Source: Antedon mediterranea
Lineage: Eukaryota > Echinodermata > Crinoidea > Comatulida > Antedonidae
Assembly (NCBI RefSeq): GCF_964355755.1
Contig: NC_092675.1
Span: 24,406,412 to 24,470,411 of the forward strand
Length of the DNA stretch: 64,000 nucleotides
Direction: 5' to 3'
Below, piece by piece: positions 59,409 through 64,000 of the stretch; the stretch's first letter is position 1; each line of letters opens with the position of its first letter. Under the pieces are notes generated by a model. The model saw only the letters and a program-made list of their open reading frames with translations, ran no database searches and was not told where the DNA came from. Made by a program: the position numbers and the translations under genes.

Positions 59409-62400
59409 AAACCTACATGAATGGAATGAACAAAGTGTAAATGTTTGTTTCTGATTAAGTTCACCAAAATTGGAAATCAAGAAGTTGATTAATTAGCATA
59501 AATAATAAAGGCCGCCATTTAGGCCTACCAGTTTCTTCATGATTTAACATAGGCATACATCCACATTATAACTGGGCATGCATCAAAAATATTCTGGAGA
59601 CCTTGGAAAGATTACACAGTTTCCAATTCAAAGTTAATCCTTACCGAAAATTAATGATAGGACGTGGCAATATCCGATCTTCTATTTTTTTACTGATTGT
59701 TTATCCTGGCCCCGATCCTGGCCTGGACAGAAGATTGCTTGGCTGAATATTTAGAAAATAATCTTCATCACTTTGTTTCTTTGAAAAGGCAGAGCTTACG
59801 ATTCTAAATAATCTGGAATTGTTTCATCATAACAGTTCCGTTTCTGTCTATAATAATAATAAAATAATAATTTATTTTAACAGGGAAAAGCTTTATCACC
59901 ACAAAGGTGTTCTTCTACAAGGAAGAGCAAGAAAATAAACGAGTTTAAAAACTATATAATACCAATATAACTAACTTATTGTATAAGAATATTCGTTGAT
60001 ATTCGTATGATCATACCGTATGAACGCAGTAAGCCACAGTACCGAGCTTTGAAATTATAATTACAATCATTAGTAAATTATATAAATTACATGTCCTTGA
60101 ACTTGTAGTAAAAGTCATCAACAGTGGTAGTGTACCGTACAAACCTATTTCTCCATGACCGTACGCAACATTACAATACCGGGTACAATGCATACACTTT
60201 TATTATGTAGATTGTGTAAATACGATTAAGATTAATAGAAGCATGTTCTAAACTATATTTGATGGTGCTCAGCTTATATTTGTTCTATTGAATCAATGTT
60301 ATCTTTTTCTTCGATTTTTTTCTCTTTCACAATGCAAGGATTTGAAAATAAATGTCATAAAAAATCTATCCATCTATTTTAAGAAAGTATCAGACCGCGC
60401 TATTTAAAACATCATTTTTAGAACATGTTTCTTCTCTTCATAATTTATTGGAATAATTTAATTTAATTTTCATCAAAATATGTATTAATTGCAAATAAAA
60501 ATAGCTACATTGCTGCTCAATTTGTTTTTGGATTTTTTTCCCATTTGTTTTTGGTATTTTTAGCTTAACATTGTGTTTTGTCGTGTAGCGTGATGCCCAC
60601 AATGTAGTTTTTTTATTTCTTGTTTTTCTCTATTATTTCTTGCATCGCACACGTGGATGTGTGCCACTGTTACCAAATTGGAATTTCCTAATAAACATTA
60701 TTATAGCAGATGTATCGGAAGTTTGTAGATCGTGCAGGAAACTCTCACTTTCGTTTTAATTTAACACCAAGGCTCAAAGCTGGGTACTGTATAACCATGG
60801 AGCTATAAGTATTAAGTAACAGTTGATATATTCAACATCCATGGTTGAAGCATGAAGAATTTCTTTCTTTATGGTTAAAGCACTGTGAGGGTGAGCGCGG
60901 ATGTGAACCAAAGTCAACAATTTCCATTTTGATTTCCAAACGATATAATTTGGTTATGATGCGAGTTTGTTGCACAATTGATTTATTCAATAATATGGCA
61001 ATGTATCGTTTCTACATTGATGAAAATAAGTCGCAGTTTCAGAAACCGTTTTATATATGTAGATCGCGAAAATTTTAAATTTTAAACATGATTCTTTTTT
61101 TGTGAACCCATTTCTGCAGTCAAGAAAATACCGGGTTTGGGTTTTTTTGTTGTCAAAACACGGTATTAATACCGCTCAACTGAAACAGGCCCGTCATCAG
61201 AGAAATGCTTCTTCTCATGTGTGGCAATTATAATCTGTATTAATCTTCTCACTTTGGATGTTGGGGGAAAAAAACAAAAACGTCTCTGCCGGATTGATTA
61301 TTGACTTATGACTAATGCGTGGTTTGAAATTGATGCAAACGTAGAAACAAACATGTTTATTGCCTAGGCGTCTTTTCGGGCACTGCGTGTTACAATCGCA
61401 AATGTAGAAATCGCCACAGGTAAAATAGATATATATTCATGTATAACGTATAGGCCTAGGTCTCTGTAAACTTTGAACTCCAAATAAGCAGAGGAGAAAG
61501 AAAGAAGAATAAGGAAGACAAATATCCGTCCTGTGTAGAGGTAATTATTACCTCCGCGGTAATAGCGTATCATATTGCGCGCCAGGCCTATCACATTTTG
61601 AACGTCACACACTTTTGTGATGTAATGTCATTGAAAGGTACCGTACCACCTGGTTGCATGTCACGGAATCGCCGATCACGAAATTCTGCTTGAGCCTGAG
61701 GGTAGGAGGAAATCATAGGTTTAAAGCTTTATATATTGCATTATTTTGGATGTACTAATAATTCAGAAATACTAATGTTTAGAACTTATTTGTAAAAATA
61801 TTATCTGAAGATTTGCTAGACCTACATTTATTTATTGTTTTTTTTTTAAAGGGAAGAAGAGAAATGTAACATTAAAGGTCAGATCTATCAGAATATCCAA
61901 TTCAATTCTTAATTAATATTTCCATGAAGTAAACTACAACAATTACAAAAACACATTTCCATGTCATTATTTTTATTTCATTTATAGCCAACATAAATTA
62001 TTCGAGACATTACATTATTTTAACACTCTTCTTCATTATTTATTTTTCCAAAATAAAAGGCAGGCAAGCTTCTACGTGATAGTGATATAGTTTCCTAATG
62101 TTTTCGTCCTCTTGAATATAACTGGCGAAAGGCGCGGCGGGAAAATATGCGTGAAACGTCGACTGTGACCTTTCCATTACAAAATCCACTAATTGGCATA
62201 AATTTGGAACCACGATGTATGATGTGTACATACAGTAAGAATGCACCCATTTAGAACAAAATAATGAATCATAAGTATTTTAGGTTAATAAAAACAATAA
62301 AAACAACAAAAACAGAAAGTATAAGTACCATGAAGTAAAGAACAAAATAAAGTGAAAATGTGTTGTTTAATAATATATACTGTACTGTATATATTAATGT

Positions 62401-62624
62401 AAAATCTGTGAAATAGTATACATATAAAAACCTTGAAAATATTCTGAGAAAGTGGTGTCGACTTTCAATAAATATGATGACCCAGTTATGCAATCACCCT
62501 ACAAACTGTATAAAAATTAGTAACCTTTCCTTAACATTTGTACATGTACCTGGTTCATGGTTTGTATTTTAAAGTTAAACTAATTTGTATTTGAGGTCCG
62601 GGGGAGGGGGACGGGGGTTTGTGT
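59409..62624. other. Intergenic, nothing supported
   Basis: No exon could be supported. Minus-strand open frames at 61364-61612 and 62040-62246 and a plus-strand one at 60845-61078 were examined and not accepted. Confidence 0.45.
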
Positions 62625-63080
62625 TAGTGGTGTGGATAATTGTTTTTCCCACTAAATCATAATATCTATATTACGCCAGCCTCATTAGAAATTATGTTAC
62701 AAATAAATACACCAGAATGACTTAAATATTAAAAATAGATTATGAATTTATGAATGGTAATAGGAAAAAATAATAAAAATGATAGATTGCACATTAAATG
62801 CAGAAAAAAAATGTTAAATAGTTTATGGATGATGAGTAATGGATACTGATAATAGTGGTGTGGATAATTGTTTTTCCCACTAAATCATAATATCTATATT
62901 ACGCCAGCCTCATTAGAAATTATGTTACAAATAAATACACCAGAATGACTTAAATATTAAAAATAGATTATGAATTTATGAATGGTAATAGGAAAAAATA
63001 ATAAAAATGATAGATTGCACATTAAATGCAGAAAAAAAATGTTAAATAGTTTATGGATGATGAGTAATGGATACTGATAA
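62625..63080. repeat. Exact 228-bp tandem duplication
   Basis: 62625-62852 is repeated as 62853-63080. I found no difference between the copies, including internal poly-A runs. It is non-coding and begins TAGTGGTGTGGATAATTG. Confidence 0.9.
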
Positions 63081-64000
63081 TACAAACTGGCGAATATGTG
63101 CAGTAATATTGACACTATGTCATGCAATCCCTCAGTTATTTGATTTTCTCGTAGAAGTCCTGCTTAAAATAAGTAATGACGTCACTTGAAATACGAATTA
63201 TCATAATCCACTTCTCCACGATGGTACAGCTCTAAAATAAGGAATCAATAATTATCTAGCATTACTATCATGTTATCAGGAGTAGTCAAATGGAACTTTT
63301 GTTCACTTTAGCATAATTATAATAATTTTCTCATCTTTATAATTTCATATTATAAGATTATCAGTATTGATGTTCTTTTGTTAATGTTAGTACACTGATT
63401 TACACAAAACTGTAGTACAAATGACTTTAATGCTTATGTCAATAATCTCTTCTTACACCCTTGATAGTAAACAGAAAAAGGACAAGAGCAAAAATAATGG
63501 AAGCATCATAATAGTAAGAAGGTTTGTCATGACTACTCTGTATTCTGTTATCCAGTAGGCAATACATTCATGTCATTAGAACATTCATGAGTTCTCATTG
63601 GTGTAACATTTTTTCACATCACAAAAAAACAAAAAAGTAGTTAAAAATGTAATTACAAAATTCAAAGTTAAGTTTCTGATTTTAAGTATAGTCTAGTATG
63701 TCAATTGATGTAAAATTAAGAATGTTTATCCATCAGTATTATCAAAATGAGAATACACAGTTGCACTAATCATGGAGTAAAGAATCTGATTCAAACCATG
63801 GAGGTATAAAATATTATTTTATACCTCCATGTTCAAACCATACTTCCCTACTTCCACAATCGGACCTACATCAGAGTTGGTGAAAATTGGTTTTTAAGAT
63901 ATTGTAGGTTGGTTTTGTGGAAGTTGCTTATATTGTTAATTTTCTGGTGTGTAATTTTTTTTCTTCTTGTTTTGTTTTGTATGATTTGTATAATGGATGT
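63081..64000. other. Intergenic, palindrome only
   Basis: AT-rich sequence to the window edge. Apart from the palindrome at 63797-63832, I see no gene, RNA or element. Confidence 0.4.
63797..63832. repeat. Near-perfect palindrome
   Basis: CATGGAGGTATAAAATA and its reverse complement are separated by only about two bases, giving arms of about 17 bp. It would form a hairpin; no function can be assigned. Confidence 0.85.

Noticed and set aside
61364-61612. 82-codon minus-strand frame with a hydrophobic stretch
   Set aside because: No homology I recognise and no start or splice context; left out.
62040-62246. 68-codon minus-strand frame ending in a plausible peptide-like C terminus
   Set aside because: Could be a terminal exon, but no upstream partner exon in phase was found, so it is unsupported.

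Overview
The window is eukaryotic nuclear DNA: AT-rich, with short exons separated by GT-AG introns, coding only a small part of the sequence, and carrying SINE, LINE, Helitron and MITE debris. A ciliary gene (CFAP53), an LDL-receptor class A domain, a Ly6-type protein and many AGGCCTA-rich patches fit an invertebrate deuterostome. An echinoderm is my best guess, but this is an inference and the species cannot be proven from the sequence.

Region 1 (1-26896, minus strand) is the 3' portion of one very large secreted-protein gene. Five upstream exons (26896 down to 19907) splice in frame. They encode a beta-rich region, a segment resembling the CILP/FAM171 ectodomain signature, and an LDLa domain. 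Then follow 42 complete exons and one cut by the window edge. Every complete one is exactly 324 nt, phase 2 at both ends, and encodes a 108-residue module with eight cysteines and up to three N-glycosylation sequons. Five modules next to the LDLa exon are diverged (about 455-bp spacing). The one at 17032-17355 is a chimera, and 36 further modules form a homogenised 466/467-bp array with a multi-unit higher-order structure. The gene continues off the left edge, and its 5' terminal exon was not found. This array is the most unusual thing in the window.

Region 2 (26897-29955) is a gene-poor stretch between two divergently oriented genes and includes an AGGCCTA-rich patch. Region 3 (29956-39881, plus strand) is an 18-exon coiled-coil gene of about 921 residues, tentatively CCDC178-like. 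Region 4 (40786-46584, minus strand) is a complete seven-exon CFAP53 (CCDC11) gene of 518 residues, converging tail-to-tail with the coiled-coil gene. Its first intron holds a nested fold-back element that itself contains a hAT-like MITE with an 8-bp target duplication. An RFX X-box-like site lies about 200 bp upstream of its ATG, as expected for a cilium gene.

Region 5 (46585-53555) has no supported protein gene. It holds a tRNA-like sequence, local tandem duplications and degenerate repeats. Region 6 (53556-54784, minus strand) is a three-exon Ly6/uPAR-like GPI-anchored protein with a Gly/Gly/Ala repeat stalk. Region 7 (54785-64000) has no supported gene. It carries a LINE fragment, an inverted repeat, an exact 228-bp tandem duplication and a long palindrome.

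All gene models were built by hand from reading-frame continuity and splice sites. No database search was possible.
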